From Bradyrhizobium murdochi (GTDB lineage: Bacteria; Pseudomonadota; Alphaproteobacteria; Rhizobiales; Xanthobacteraceae), in contig NZ_AXAU01000014.1 of the NCBI RefSeq assembly GCF_000472965.1, positions 6,314-70,313 on the forward strand: 64,000 nucleotides of DNA, written 5' to 3'. The notes under the pieces are model-generated. The model saw only the letters and a program-made list of their open reading frames with translations. It made no database searches and was not told where the DNA came from. Position 1 is the stretch's first letter. Every line of letters starts with the position of its first letter. The position numbers were made by a program, and so were the translations under genes. Shown in pieces: positions 43,916-53,860 of the stretch.

Positions 43916-46195
43916 CTACATGTCCACAGTCATCGACAGCAGATAGGTGCGCGGCGCTCCCAGGAAGAACGTTCCGAACGAGGCGACGCTGGACCAGTAG
44001 CTCTCACCGGTCACGTTCTGGATGTTGGCGCGGAAGACCGTCTTCTTCCCATGGATCGCCGTCGTGTAGCGGGCGCCGAGATCGAGCCGTGTCCAGTCCG
44101 GGATCGGCTGCTTGTTCGCGGCATCGACGAACTGCCGGCCCGTGTGGATGACGGCTCCATTCAGAGTGAGCCCGCTCACCCACGGCAGATCCCACTCGGC
44201 GCCAATATTGGCCTGCACGTTCGGAACGCCGATCGGCGTATTGCCGACGTTTGCCGGAATGGCTGTCTTAGTCAGGGTGCCATCCAGCAGCGAAACGCCA
44301 CCGAGGACACGAACATCGGGCCTGAGCTCGCCGAAGACATTGAGCTCGAGCCCACGTACCTGCGTTTCGGCCGTTGCCGAGAAGCGTCCCGCCAGCAGCT
44401 CGCCGCTCGGCTTCGAGATCTCGAAGGCGCTGAAGGTGGTCGCGATCCGGCCGAAGTCCACCTTGACGCCGGCCTCGTATTGCCTGGCGATGTAGGGCGC
44501 GAGTATCTCGCCTTGATTGGAGGCATTTTGCGGCGCTATGTCGCCCTTGCTCAGACCTTCGACGTAGTTCGCATACAGGGAGACGTTGTCCCAGGGACGG
44601 ACGACGAGGCCGACTACGGGAGTTGTCGCGCTCTTGTCGTAGGAGTTCAGGAGCGTTCCGAGATTGGAGACATAGTTGTTCGCCTCGACGCCCTGGCGCC
44701 GGACACCCAGCGTCAACAGGACGCGCTCATCGAGCACGGACATGGTATCGGCAATCGAGAGCCCCGTGAGCTGGCTGTCCGAGAACCGGGGGCGATCGCT
44801 GATTTCGTTCGCAAACTGAGTTGGCGCCACTGTCGGACTATAGATGTTTGACGTGACCGGGCTGCCATTGGTCAGCCGGCGGTGCAGCACGTCGTGATAG
44901 ACCGACGCTTGGAAGGTGACGGCATGGCGAACGAACCCGGCATCGAAGCGGGCGCGGACGCCGGCATCATAGGTTTGCCGATCGATGCTGAGCCCGAAGA
45001 ATTGCGGCGTCGATGTGGTGTTGCCGTTCACATTGGTGATCGTCGGAAGGCCGAAGAATCGCTCGACATTGGTGTGCGATCCGCCGACATCGGCGAACAG
45101 CGTCACCTGATCGGTTACATCATATTCGTTGCGCCACAGGGCGGATTGATCGTTGATGCGCGACCATTCCCAGGGCTGCATCACGTTCAGCCGGCCGTCC
45201 GGCGCCTTTGGCACCGGCAGGCCCGCAGTCATGAGGAACGGGCGTGACGGCGCGGTGAACCGATCGGTCTGCGCGAGGAAATAAAGCCAGGACCGGTACC
45301 GTTCGCCCTGATAGTCGAGGGCGAGCGCCCCGACGCCCGTGGTTTCAGACTGGCGGTCGATCGGCGTGTCGCCGCCGCGCAGGCTGCCGCTGGCGCGCAC
45401 GCCCCATTCCCTGCCCTCGCCGTAGCGCCTCGCGACGTCCCAGTGACCGCCGAAGCGCGCGGCCGAACCGTAACTCGCGGTGAGACGGGTCAGATCTTCG
45501 CCCGCACGTTTGGGCACCACATTGATGACGCCGCCGACGCCGCCATTTGGCGCGATGCCCGAGAGCGCGGCCGAGGGCCCCTTGAGCACCTCGAGGCGCT
45601 CGACGTAGTCGGTGAAGATGCGGTAGCTCGGCGCGATGCCGTACATGCCCTCGAAGGCGAACTCGCCATTGTTGCCTTCGTTGACCGGGAAGCCGCGAAT
45701 GTAGAAGGAATCGACCACGCCGCCCGTCGGGTGAGAACTGCGCACGGAAGGATCCAGGATCAAGGCATCCGCAACTGTCGCCGCCTGCTGATCCTGGATG
45801 AACTTGTCCGTGTAGCTCGTCACGTTGAACGGCGACTTCATAGTGTTGGTGTTTCCGAGCATCCCCAGCCGCGCGCCTTGGGCGACCTGGTCGCCTGCAA
45901 AGGCGGGGACGACACCCGGCTGCGACGGCTGCGCCTGCACCGCGATAGTTTCGGCTGGCGGGGTGCTTGGCGTCGTGGTGCGCCGCGCAGTCGATCGGAC
46001 CTGGGCAGCATTGCGCTTGGTCGGTGCGCGGCGCACCGACTGTTGCGTCGGAGCATCGACGGTCACGGGTGGAAGAGAGCTACCCCCTTGCGGAGCTTGG
46101 GATTGAGCGGGCGATTCGAACCACGCGAGCAACGCCACTCCACCCAGCAGTGTCGCACCGAAGCGACCTACCGTCCCAACCCCACCACGTCCCAT
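43916..46195 (-). CDS. TonB-dependent siderophore receptor
   Basis: A 759-residue outer-membrane protein. A signal-like N terminus (LLGGVALLAWFESPAQSQA) and a Pro/Gln-rich linker lead to the plug domain: VTSYTDKFIQDQQAATVADALILDPSVR, FYIRGFPVNEG, YVERLEVLKGPSAALSG and GGVINVVPKRA. The barrel follows and ends in an aromatic-poor SMTVDM instead of the usual terminal Phe or Trp. It opens the operon with the MFS, binding protein, permease and ATPase. The substrate is probably a ferric siderophore, though a related metal chelate is possible. Confidence 0.93.
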   Translation of the reverse strand: MGRGGVGTVGRFGATLLGGVALLAWFESPAQSQAPQGGSSLPPVTVDAPTQQSVRRAPTKRNAAQVRSTARRTTTPSTPPAETIAVQAQPSQPGVVPAFAGDQVAQGARLGMLGNTNTMKSPFNVTSYTDKFIQDQQAATVADALILDPSVRSSHPTGGVVDSFYIRGFPVNEGNNGEFAFEGMYGIAPSYRIFTDYVERLEVLKGPSAALSGIAPNGGVGGVINVVPKRAGEDLTRLTASYGSAARFGGHWDVARRYGEGREWGVRASGSLRGGDTPIDRQSETTGVGALALDYQGERYRSWLYFLAQTDRFTAPSRPFLMTAGLPVPKAPDGRLNVMQPWEWSRINDQSALWRNEYDVTDQVTLFADVGGSHTNVERFFGLPTITNVNGNTTSTPQFFGLSIDRQTYDAGVRARFDAGFVRHAVTFQASVYHDVLHRRLTNGSPVTSNIYSPTVAPTQFANEISDRPRFSDSQLTGLSIADTMSVLDERVLLTLGVRRQGVEANNYVSNLGTLLNSYDKSATTPVVGLVVRPWDNVSLYANYVEGLSKGDIAPQNASNQGEILAPYIARQYEAGVKVDFGRIATTFSAFEISKPSGELLAGRFSATAETQVRGLELNVFGELRPDVRVLGGVSLLDGTLTKTAIPANVGNTPIGVPNVQANIGAEWDLPWVSGLTLNGAVIHTGRQFVDAANKQPIPDWTRLDLGARYTTAIHGKKTVFRANIQNVTGESYWSSVASFGTFFLGAPRTYLLSMTVDM

Positions 46196-47131
<936 letters not shown>

Positions 47132-48595
47132 TCAGACCTTTCGAGCATCTTTACGGACCACCTTCCCAAGCACCGAGTAGCTCACGCGGCGCCAGCCAAT
47201 AACTATGCCAGTTATTGCGAACAGCAGTCCACACGCGCAGAGGCCGACTATCAAAGCGCTCCGGACCCGAGGATGAATCACAAGGATTGGAAAATCCAGC
47301 GTGTGTAATGCGCTGTAAAGCCAGCGATACGCGCGGCGCGACGAGTCCAATCTTTGCAAGATGTTCCCGCTCGCGCCATCGATGTCATACCACACGTCGC
47401 CGCATACCGAACGGTAGACAGGCGCGCCTGGCATCGTGGATGACGCCATGTAGCTGTCGTCTGCCGCAAGGATTGCGGGAAAGCCGCAACCAGATGCCAA
47501 GCGGTCGGTCAACGCTTGGACCTCGCGCAAGTTCAGGAACCCTGATCGATGATCCGCCCCCGGATCCCCCGTTCGAAATAGCGTTTGCCTCTCGAGACCG
47601 ATCCGGTCGCGTCGATAGCGATCCCCATTGAAGGCGAACCATTCGATCTCTCGGGCAGACGGTGATATTGACTCCCAGTCTGTAGACGGCAGCCTGTTCC
47701 AGGCTGGTAGGGACGCGGCGGCGTTAGCCTCAGCGTCGGTCAATTGCCCGCGCGAGAACAACCGCCCGTGATCCATGGATAGCCAGCCGCTGAAGATCCA
47801 CGTCAGGACGAAAACGGTCGCTGTTAAGCCAATGACGTGATGCAGCGCATGCCAGCCATGATAGGGGGAAACGGCAGTCCCCCGCTGAATCCTGATCCGC
47901 GCGCTCCCGAGCACAGCGCCGAGCACCGCTGCGATCAAGGCAAGCAGAGACAGCGTCCACACCACACGATCCCAGAGCGACCAATTGCTTCGGAGCATCG
48001 TGGGATAGATCCAGTGCAGCACGCTGCCCGCAAGATTCCACCACCTCTCGCTGCGTGTCGTGTCCAATACGATCTCGCCAGTGACCGAGGACACATAGAC
48101 TGCTGTATCGGCCGCATCGTTGAGCGCCACGCGAAACAAAGGACGGTGGCGATCGAAGCCGTTCGGCACGCTCCATTGATCATAATCTGCGAGCTCAACG
48201 ACTGACGCGCGCGAGATATCCATGCCGCGCCGCCTTGCGTGATCCCTTGCCGTAGCGAGGGCGATGTCGGGAGATTTCACCGCGGCATCCGTCGCATCTG
48301 ACGCACGGATCGCCCGCAATTGCGCCGGCCCCGAAACCACGTATACCGGCCCGTCGGTCCGCTGGATCAGCCTAACGCGCGCGGCGTCCTCGATTCCGCT
48401 TGCCCTGATGGCTGTCGGCGGATCGATGGTCACACCAGCGCTGTCCACGGGGGCAAGTCCGGCGAAGCGTTCCGCTTCCGTGAGCGACGGAAACGGAACG
48501 AAGTGCATGATGATGCCGGTCGCAAACCACATTGCGAACAGGAGGCAGAACGCGACCCCGAGCCATCGGTGCAGCAGGACCAGTCCGCCCATCAT
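47132..48595 (-). CDS. PepSY-associated membrane protein
   Basis: A 487-residue protein with an N-terminal helix (LVLLHRWLGVAFCLLFAMWFATGIIMHFVPFPSL) typical of PepSY-TM proteins, periplasmic PepSY-like regions (RHRPLFRVALNDAADTAVYVSSVTGEIVLDTTRSERWWNLAGSVLHWIYP), two middle helices (VWTLSLLALIAAVLGAVLG; HHVIGLTATVFVLTWIFSGWLSM) and a C-terminal helix. His residues in the helices could bind heme, as in ferric-chelate reductase-like members. It follows the B12-controlled receptor by 12 bases, so it should belong to the same transcript. Confidence 0.85.
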   Translation of the reverse strand: MMGGLVLLHRWLGVAFCLLFAMWFATGIIMHFVPFPSLTEAERFAGLAPVDSAGVTIDPPTAIRASGIEDAARVRLIQRTDGPVYVVSGPAQLRAIRASDATDAAVKSPDIALATARDHARRRGMDISRASVVELADYDQWSVPNGFDRHRPLFRVALNDAADTAVYVSSVTGEIVLDTTRSERWWNLAGSVLHWIYPTMLRSNWSLWDRVVWTLSLLALIAAVLGAVLGSARIRIQRGTAVSPYHGWHALHHVIGLTATVFVLTWIFSGWLSMDHGRLFSRGQLTDAEANAAASLPAWNRLPSTDWESISPSAREIEWFAFNGDRYRRDRIGLERQTLFRTGDPGADHRSGFLNLREVQALTDRLASGCGFPAILAADDSYMASSTMPGAPVYRSVCGDVWYDIDGASGNILQRLDSSRRAYRWLYSALHTLDFPILVIHPRVRSALIVGLCACGLLFAITGIVIGWRRVSYSVLGKVVRKDARKV

Positions 48596-48607
48596 GCGGC
48601 AATCACC

Positions 48608-50971
48608 TCACCATTTGAAGGCGGCTGAGATTTCATAGGTGCGCGGGGCTCCCAGCAGGATCTGGTCGGGATAGAACGGATCGCCCCAGATCGCGTAGCG
48701 CTTATCGGTCACATTCCGCACCCGGAACGTCAGCCGCGTTTGCTCGACGACATTGAAGACGGATTTGGGGATGTCGACGAAGGCATGGAAATCGGCCACC
48801 GTGTAGGCGTTCATCGTCACGGTGTTGGCATCGGTGTTGTGTCGATCGCCGACATGACGGCCGATCACCCCAAGCTCGACCGGCCAGGGCGTGAAGAACC
48901 GGTATGACGCGCCGGCGTTCGCGACGACGCGCGGCACGTTCGGCGGCGTATTCCCGGAAAACGAGCCACCTGCAAAATTGTAGTCGGCATAGCGCGCGTC
49001 GACATAGGCGATGTTGCCCCACACCCGCCAGCCTTCCGTCAGGTGCACGGAGGCTGCGAGCTCCACGCCCTTCGATTCCTGCCGTCCGACGACGTTGAGC
49101 TGCATGCCGCCCGCCGCCGCATAGACATTCTTGCGCAGGATATCGAAGGCTGAGAACGACCACTCCGCCCGGTTGTCCCAGAACAGATGCTTCACCCCGG
49201 TCTCATAGGTGCGCGACGTCGTCAGGTGGAGCGGCTGGAGCGGCCCGAGCAGGAAAATGTTATTGGCCGAGACGTCTGCACCCGTCGCGTATTGGCTGAA
49301 GAACGTCAGGCCGGGAATGACCTCCCAGGTGTAGCCGACGCGGCCCGTCATCGGCATCCAGGATTTCGAGAAAGGAAAGCCCGCCTTCACCACGCCGCTC
49401 GCGTCGGTCGAATTCCGATTGAGCCCGATATGCTCCATGCGCAGGCCACCGACCAGAGCAAATGTCCGTGTGATCTTAAGGCGATCCTCGAACGACAGGG
49501 ACTCGTTGTCGATTCGAGCGGTCTGTCGCTGCGTCGTCAGCAGGCCATAGTAACCGCGCGCGGGATCGACCAGCGTGACCAGGTCGTGGGGGAAGTTGGC
49601 GGCACCCGGGCGGACGAAATCGAGGCTGCTCGCTGCAACCGTCGTCACGAGGCGGTTATCCATACCGACGAAGTTGGTATCCCAGGTCAGGTCGGTGATA
49701 TTGCCTGCGAGCTTCTGGCGATGCGCCACGTAGAAGCGCTCGCGATCGACCAGGTTCGAATTGGCGTTGAACGCCTCAACTTCGTTGTTGAGCCACTCGC
49801 GCTCGGCGCCGTAGCCATAGGCCTGACTCTTCAGGGTCAGACCGGGTGCGAGCCTGAGCTCGAAGCCGCCGCGAAGCCACACCTCCTTCGCGACGTTACG
49901 ATTGTCGAGAACGTTGTAGTTGGTGTTGAAAGTGCGGTCGTCGATCGTGACGGGCCCCAGGTTCGATCCGTTGTAGTTCGAGACGTAGCTCCCGGAGACG
50001 ATGCCGGCTGTGGCATGGGATCCGCTGAAGGCGACCGGGACGAGCGGCACACCCCAATATGCCTTCGAGCGGTCCTCCTTGTATTCGATGGCGCCCCAGA
50101 CTCTGAGATTGTCGGATATGCGATAATTCAGTTGGCCCGAAACGTCGAGCGTCTTCGTGTTGGTGTCGTCGGCAAAGCCGTTGAGCGAGGAGCGGCTCAT
50201 GTCGAACCGGTAGTCCAAGCCCTGGATGTTGGTGCTGCCGCCGGAGCCGTAGTAGCTGCGGAACGAATTCAGCGAGTCATAGGAAAAGTACGCCTCGTTC
50301 CGGATCGGCCCGGTGTGCGGCTGCTTGGTCACGAAATTGACCGCACCGCCGGCGGCACCCTCGCCCGACAACAGTGAGGCTGGCCCCTTTAGAAACTCCA
50401 CCGCCTCTAGATTGGCCGTATCCATGATGCGCGACGTCATGTTCTGCGGACCGATCTTGATGCCGTTGTAGAGCACATTGATCTGGCTGTTGGTGAAGCC
50501 GCGCATCGAGAAGGCCGAGGGCTCGGCCGGATTGTCACCGGACGTCACACCGACCGCGCCTTGCGCGACGTCCGACACCGTCCGATAGCCTTGCTCACGG
50601 ATCGTCTCGGCCGAAATCACCTCGACGGTTGCCGGAATCTCGCGCACCGTCAGGCCAAGACGCGAGGCGCCCTCGGCAACAGCGTTCGTGTTCAGCGGCG
50701 TCTGCGTTGCTTGCTCACCAGGCTTCGGTGCTGTCGCGGTGGGCGTGGCTCTGCTTGCCGCCGTATGGCGCGCGCCGCGTTCGTCGCGGCCGGCCGGCCT
50801 TGCCGGTCTGCGCTTCTGATTGGCACCCGGAGAAATCTCGATGGGTGGCAATTGCTCACGGGAGTTCGCCTGTTGCGCCCAGGCTGCGGAGATGTCGAGG
50901 GAAGCAACATAAGAGAGAACGCCGGATGCGAGCAAGAATCTGCCCGACCGGGCGGCACGAAGAGACGACAT
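48608..50971 (-). CDS. TonB-dependent receptor under cobalamin control
   Basis: 787 residues from the ATG at 50971 with GAGGTC upstream; the frame is open through the riboswitch but that is not coding. A signal peptide (LLASGVLSYVASLDISAAWAQ) is followed by a Pro/Arg-rich linker, a plug (VREIPATVEVISAETIREQGYRTVSDVAQGAVGVTSGD, FSMRGFTNSQINVLYNGIKIG, LEAVEFLKGPASLLSGEGAAGGAVNFVTKQP) and a long barrel ending RTYEISAAFKW with the terminal aromatic. By sequence it looks like a siderophore receptor (FhuA/FpvA type), but control by B12 suggests corrinoid or cobalt-chelate uptake. Confidence 0.93.
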   Translation of the reverse strand: MSSLRAARSGRFLLASGVLSYVASLDISAAWAQQANSREQLPPIEISPGANQKRRPARPAGRDERGARHTAASRATPTATAPKPGEQATQTPLNTNAVAEGASRLGLTVREIPATVEVISAETIREQGYRTVSDVAQGAVGVTSGDNPAEPSAFSMRGFTNSQINVLYNGIKIGPQNMTSRIMDTANLEAVEFLKGPASLLSGEGAAGGAVNFVTKQPHTGPIRNEAYFSYDSLNSFRSYYGSGGSTNIQGLDYRFDMSRSSLNGFADDTNTKTLDVSGQLNYRISDNLRVWGAIEYKEDRSKAYWGVPLVPVAFSGSHATAGIVSGSYVSNYNGSNLGPVTIDDRTFNTNYNVLDNRNVAKEVWLRGGFELRLAPGLTLKSQAYGYGAEREWLNNEVEAFNANSNLVDRERFYVAHRQKLAGNITDLTWDTNFVGMDNRLVTTVAASSLDFVRPGAANFPHDLVTLVDPARGYYGLLTTQRQTARIDNESLSFEDRLKITRTFALVGGLRMEHIGLNRNSTDASGVVKAGFPFSKSWMPMTGRVGYTWEVIPGLTFFSQYATGADVSANNIFLLGPLQPLHLTTSRTYETGVKHLFWDNRAEWSFSAFDILRKNVYAAAGGMQLNVVGRQESKGVELAASVHLTEGWRVWGNIAYVDARYADYNFAGGSFSGNTPPNVPRVVANAGASYRFFTPWPVELGVIGRHVGDRHNTDANTVTMNAYTVADFHAFVDIPKSVFNVVEQTRLTFRVRNVTDKRYAIWGDPFYPDQILLGAPRTYEISAAFKW

Positions 50972-51089
50972 GGTTGAGACCTCGGTATGACGACAGTGGC
51001 ACGTCACAGCGACCCAGGGTCTCAACCTCCAGCTTGCTAAGCCTCGGGTGAAGCCGAATGTCTGTACTCCCCGACCGACATCTTCGCGT

Positions 51090-51276
51090 GTGACCACGGC
51101 TGACGGCAGGTCTCCTGGCTTGCGGGTCGTTACCTTGCGTCGCCTTCCCGGGACCGAGATGCCCAGTGGCTCGTGACGCAAGATTCTCCGCTCACAGTTG
51201 CGGGGGCAGCTACGGCATTGAGGAAACGTCCTCGCACCGCATTCCCTTTTCATCCCCGTAAGGGGAAACCGTCGCG
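51090..51276 (-). ncRNA. cobalamin riboswitch
   Basis: On the minus strand all conserved parts appear in order: a GGTTTCCCCTTACGGGG stem, GGGAATGCGGTGCGAG, the core GTAGCTGCCCCCGCAACTGTGAGCGG, GAGCCACTGG, GGGAAGGCGACGC, and the B12 box AGCCAGGAGACCTGCC at 51105-51120. It controls the receptor beginning at 50971, about 120 bases downstream. Adenosylcobalamin binding should repress expression. Confidence 0.95.
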
Positions 51277-51408
51277 CGCATCTAGGATTAAGACGAGCGT
51301 GGAGTCAATGTGCACTCTCGGTATCCCTGTCGCAGCGATCTCTACATTGACAATTGCTCACCGGAGCGTGCTATCGCGTTACTGCTCTGACGTAGGTGGA
51401 GACGTTGA

Positions 51409-51981
51409 ATGGAAGGGGACACCTTCCTCTGGCTGGTCCGGCATGCGATTGTTAATGGCGTCGCAGGGACGATCCATGCCTCGGACGCCCCCGCGGATCT
51501 CAACGACCGGACGCAACTTGAAGCGCTGCGACGGCAACTGCCGCAGGACGCCAGAAGCTACGCAAGCCCGTCGCGACGGACCGTCGACACGGCGCGTGCG
51601 CTGGGGCGTGACCCGATTCTGGTGCCCGAATTCCGCGAGCAGGATTTTGGCGACTGGACCGGGCAGCGCCACGACGATCTCGCCGCTGCCGGCGGCGAAA
51701 GCTATGCAAAGTTTTGGAGCGATCCGGCTCGCTCCCGGCCGCCGGGCGGCGAAAGCTTTGAGGATCAGATTGTCAGGGTTCGGCAGGGCCTCGATCAGAT
51801 CGAGACCGGACCGGCAAGCCTCGTCGTCCATTCCGGCACCATCCGCGCTGCGCTGTGCATCGCACTTGACCTCACCCCGCAGGCTGCCCTCCGCTTCGTC
51901 ATCAACCCGCTTTCCCTCACTCGCATCGATCGGCTGTCGAATGGCTGGCGAGTGCTGTCGGTCAATCAGTGCGTTGCTTGA
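51409..51981 (+). CDS. cobC: alpha-ribazole phosphatase / histidine phosphatase family
   Basis: A 190-residue phosphoglycerate-mutase-fold protein. The catalytic RH motif is LVRHA (Arg 11, His 12), with REQDFGDWTGQRHDD in the middle and VVHSGTIRAAL carrying the second His. CobC removes the phosphate from alpha-ribazole phosphate or adenosylcobalamin phosphate late in B12 synthesis. It is convergent with cobT, 10 bases apart. A role in B12 is inferred from position; other small-molecule phosphatases share this fold. Confidence 0.82.
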   Translation: MEGDTFLWLVRHAIVNGVAGTIHASDAPADLNDRTQLEALRRQLPQDARSYASPSRRTVDTARALGRDPILVPEFREQDFGDWTGQRHDDLAAAGGESYAKFWSDPARSRPPGGESFEDQIVRVRQGLDQIETGPASLVVHSGTIRAALCIALDLTPQAALRFVINPLSLTRIDRLSNGWRVLSVNQCVA

Positions 51982-51991
51982 AGCGCCCTCA

Positions 51992-53062
51992 TCATGCCGG
52001 CCGATCCGGCACGTTGGCTTGCGCAAAGGTCGCCATGCCGTTGTGCAGGGCGCATGCGAGCCGCACCAGCGGCAGTGCGATCGCGGCACCCGATCCCTCG
52101 CCGAGCCTCAGGTCCAGGCTGACCAGAGGATGGACGTTGAGCGCGCGAAGAACCAGGCGATGTCCCTGCTCCGCCGATTGATGCGAGGGCAAGAGATATG
52201 GCTGACACGACGGATTGAGACGCACCGCCGCGAGCGCCGCAGCTGACACGATGAAGCCGTCGATCAGGACAGGAATGCGCCGCTGCGCCGCTGCGATGAT
52301 CGCACCGCAGACAGCGGCGATCTCGAGACCTCCAACTGCACACAGGATCTTTTCGGCAGAAGCCCCGGCAAGCTTGTGCAGGGCCAGCGCAGCATCAACC
52401 AGCCGCGCCTTGCGGGCCCGGCCGGCGGTATCGACACCGGTTCCGCTGCCTGCGATCTCCTCGGCGCTCACGCCGAGCAGGGCCGATGCGATTGCTGCCG
52501 AGGTCGTGGTGTTGCCGATTCCCATTTCTCCTAAGATGAGTAGATCAGGATGCCCGGCCTCCGCGCGCAGCACCGCGCGCCAGCCGCATTCAAAAGCGAA
52601 TGCCAGCTCGCTCGGGTCAAGCGCCGCCTCCACGCTGAAATCGCGGCTGCCGCAGCGCGGCTTGTCGGTGACGACCCCCGCCAGCGGCGCTTCCGCCAAC
52701 GTGCCGGCGTCGACGACTTCGAGACCCGAACCCAATTCGCGTGCCAAGACCGATATCGCAGCGCCGCCCGCGGCGAAATTCGACAGCATCGCGATCGTCA
52801 CCTCCTGCGGATAGGCCGACACGCCCTGCGCGACGATGCCGTGATCGCCGGCAAAGACGACGATCGGCACGCGGTCAGCGCGAGGTTGCTCCGTCTGCTG
52901 GAGGCCAGCGAGTTCGACCGCAATCTGCTCGAGCCGGCCGAGCGCACCCGTCGGCTTTGTCAGTTGCCCCTGCCGCGCAAGCGCCGCCTCGCGATGGGCG
53001 GCCGAGACATCAGGGCATTTCTGGGAGACCCACTCGGGGAGCATGTTGTTCTGCCTCTGCAT
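51992..53062 (-). CDS. cobT: nicotinate-nucleotide--dimethylbenzimidazole phosphoribosyltransferase
   Basis: A 356-residue enzyme of normal length. It contains LTKPTGALGRLEQIAVELAGLQQTEQP, VFAGDHGIVAQGVSAYPQEVTIAMLSNFAAGGAAISVLAR, LILGEMGIGNTTTSAAIASALLG and VLIDGFIVSAAALAAVRLNP, all typical of CobT (called CobU in Pseudomonas). The Glu in LRLGEGSGAA is the catalytic base. It makes alpha-ribazole phosphate for the lower ligand. It is the last gene of the leftward cob block. Confidence 0.96.
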   Translation of the reverse strand: MQRQNNMLPEWVSQKCPDVSAAHREAALARQGQLTKPTGALGRLEQIAVELAGLQQTEQPRADRVPIVVFAGDHGIVAQGVSAYPQEVTIAMLSNFAAGGAAISVLARELGSGLEVVDAGTLAEAPLAGVVTDKPRCGSRDFSVEAALDPSELAFAFECGWRAVLRAEAGHPDLLILGEMGIGNTTTSAAIASALLGVSAEEIAGSGTGVDTAGRARKARLVDAALALHKLAGASAEKILCAVGGLEIAAVCGAIIAAAQRRIPVLIDGFIVSAAALAAVRLNPSCQPYLLPSHQSAEQGHRLVLRALNVHPLVSLDLRLGEGSGAAIALPLVRLACALHNGMATFAQANVPDRPA

Positions 53063-53071
53063 GCGGCCGCC

Positions 53072-53821
53072 TCACGGCCTGCGCTTGAGAATGTAGCTGT
53101 CCATGATCCAGCCATGCCGTTCGCGCGCCTCTTGCCGCGTCGCGACGATGCGAGGACCAGCCTCGGCAAGCTCACCGGACATGATGATCTGATCGGACAT
53201 GCCGAGATAGGCGCCCCACCAGATATGCAGGCCTTTCGGCTCCAGCGATTGAAAGGCGGTGCCGCCATCAAGCATCACGACCACGGTGTCGGTGCCGTCA
53301 GGCCAGCCGCCTTCGCGCAACCGCCGCCCCGTCGTAACGAGAAAGGGCTCGCCGATGCCGTTGAGCGGCAGCGCATGCGCCGCGCACAGCGCCTGGATCG
53401 ACGTGATGCCCGGGATCACCTCGATCGCCGGCAAGGGGTCCAGCCTTCGCGCGATGCGCAGGCTGGAATCGTAGAGCGACGGGTCGCCCCAGATCAGCAG
53501 GGCCACGCGGCCGTCGCTGCCAAGGTGGCTCGCGATCTCCTGTGACCAAGTTGCAGCGACAGCGTCGTGCCAATCGTCAACGCCCCGGCGGTAATCCGCC
53601 TCGCCGGCATTGCGCACGGGCAGATCGAATTCCGCGATACGCGTCTTGTCGCTCGTGAGCACATCAGCGCAAATCGCCTGCCGCAGTTCGGCGAGATCGG
53701 ACTTCGCCGCGCCCTTGTGCGGGATGAGGACGAGATCGGCAGCGTTGATCGCGCGGATCGCTGCGAGCGTGAGCTGCTCGGGATCGCCGCAGCCGATGCC
53801 TATCAGGGAGAGCGTCAGCAT
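53072..53821 (-). CDS. cobF: precorrin-6A synthase (deacetylating)
   Basis: A 249-residue tetrapyrrole methylase. It starts LTLSLIGIGCGDPEQLTLAAIRAINAADLVLIPHKG, then VALLIWGDPSLYDSSLRIARRL and IEVIPGITSIQALCAAHALPLNGIGEPF. CobF methylates C-1 of precorrin-5 and removes the acetyl group, a step of the oxygen-dependent route. It follows the CbiM-like gene after a short hairpin. Confidence 0.94.
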   Translation of the reverse strand: MLTLSLIGIGCGDPEQLTLAAIRAINAADLVLIPHKGAAKSDLAELRQAICADVLTSDKTRIAEFDLPVRNAGEADYRRGVDDWHDAVAATWSQEIASHLGSDGRVALLIWGDPSLYDSSLRIARRLDPLPAIEVIPGITSIQALCAAHALPLNGIGEPFLVTTGRRLREGGWPDGTDTVVVMLDGGTAFQSLEPKGLHIWWGAYLGMSDQIIMSGELAEAGPRIVATRQEARERHGWIMDSYILKRRP

Positions 53822-53833
53822 AACCTGTGCGAA

Positions 53834-53854
53834 GGGCGGCCGTGGCGGCCGCCC
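53834..53854. terminator. short GC hairpin between cbiM-like gene and cobF
   Basis: GGGCGGCC, five-base loop, GGCCGCCC: a perfect 8-bp stem in the 39-base gap. No T-run follows on the minus strand, so it may attenuate or stabilise the transcript instead of ending it. It lies close before the cobF start. Confidence 0.35.
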
Positions 53855-53860
53855 CTCACA

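Noticed and set aside
48608..51253. 881-codon receptor start upstream of 50971
   Set aside because: The extra 94 codons cover the cobalamin riboswitch and have no protein pattern; the signal peptide begins at the ATG at 50971.
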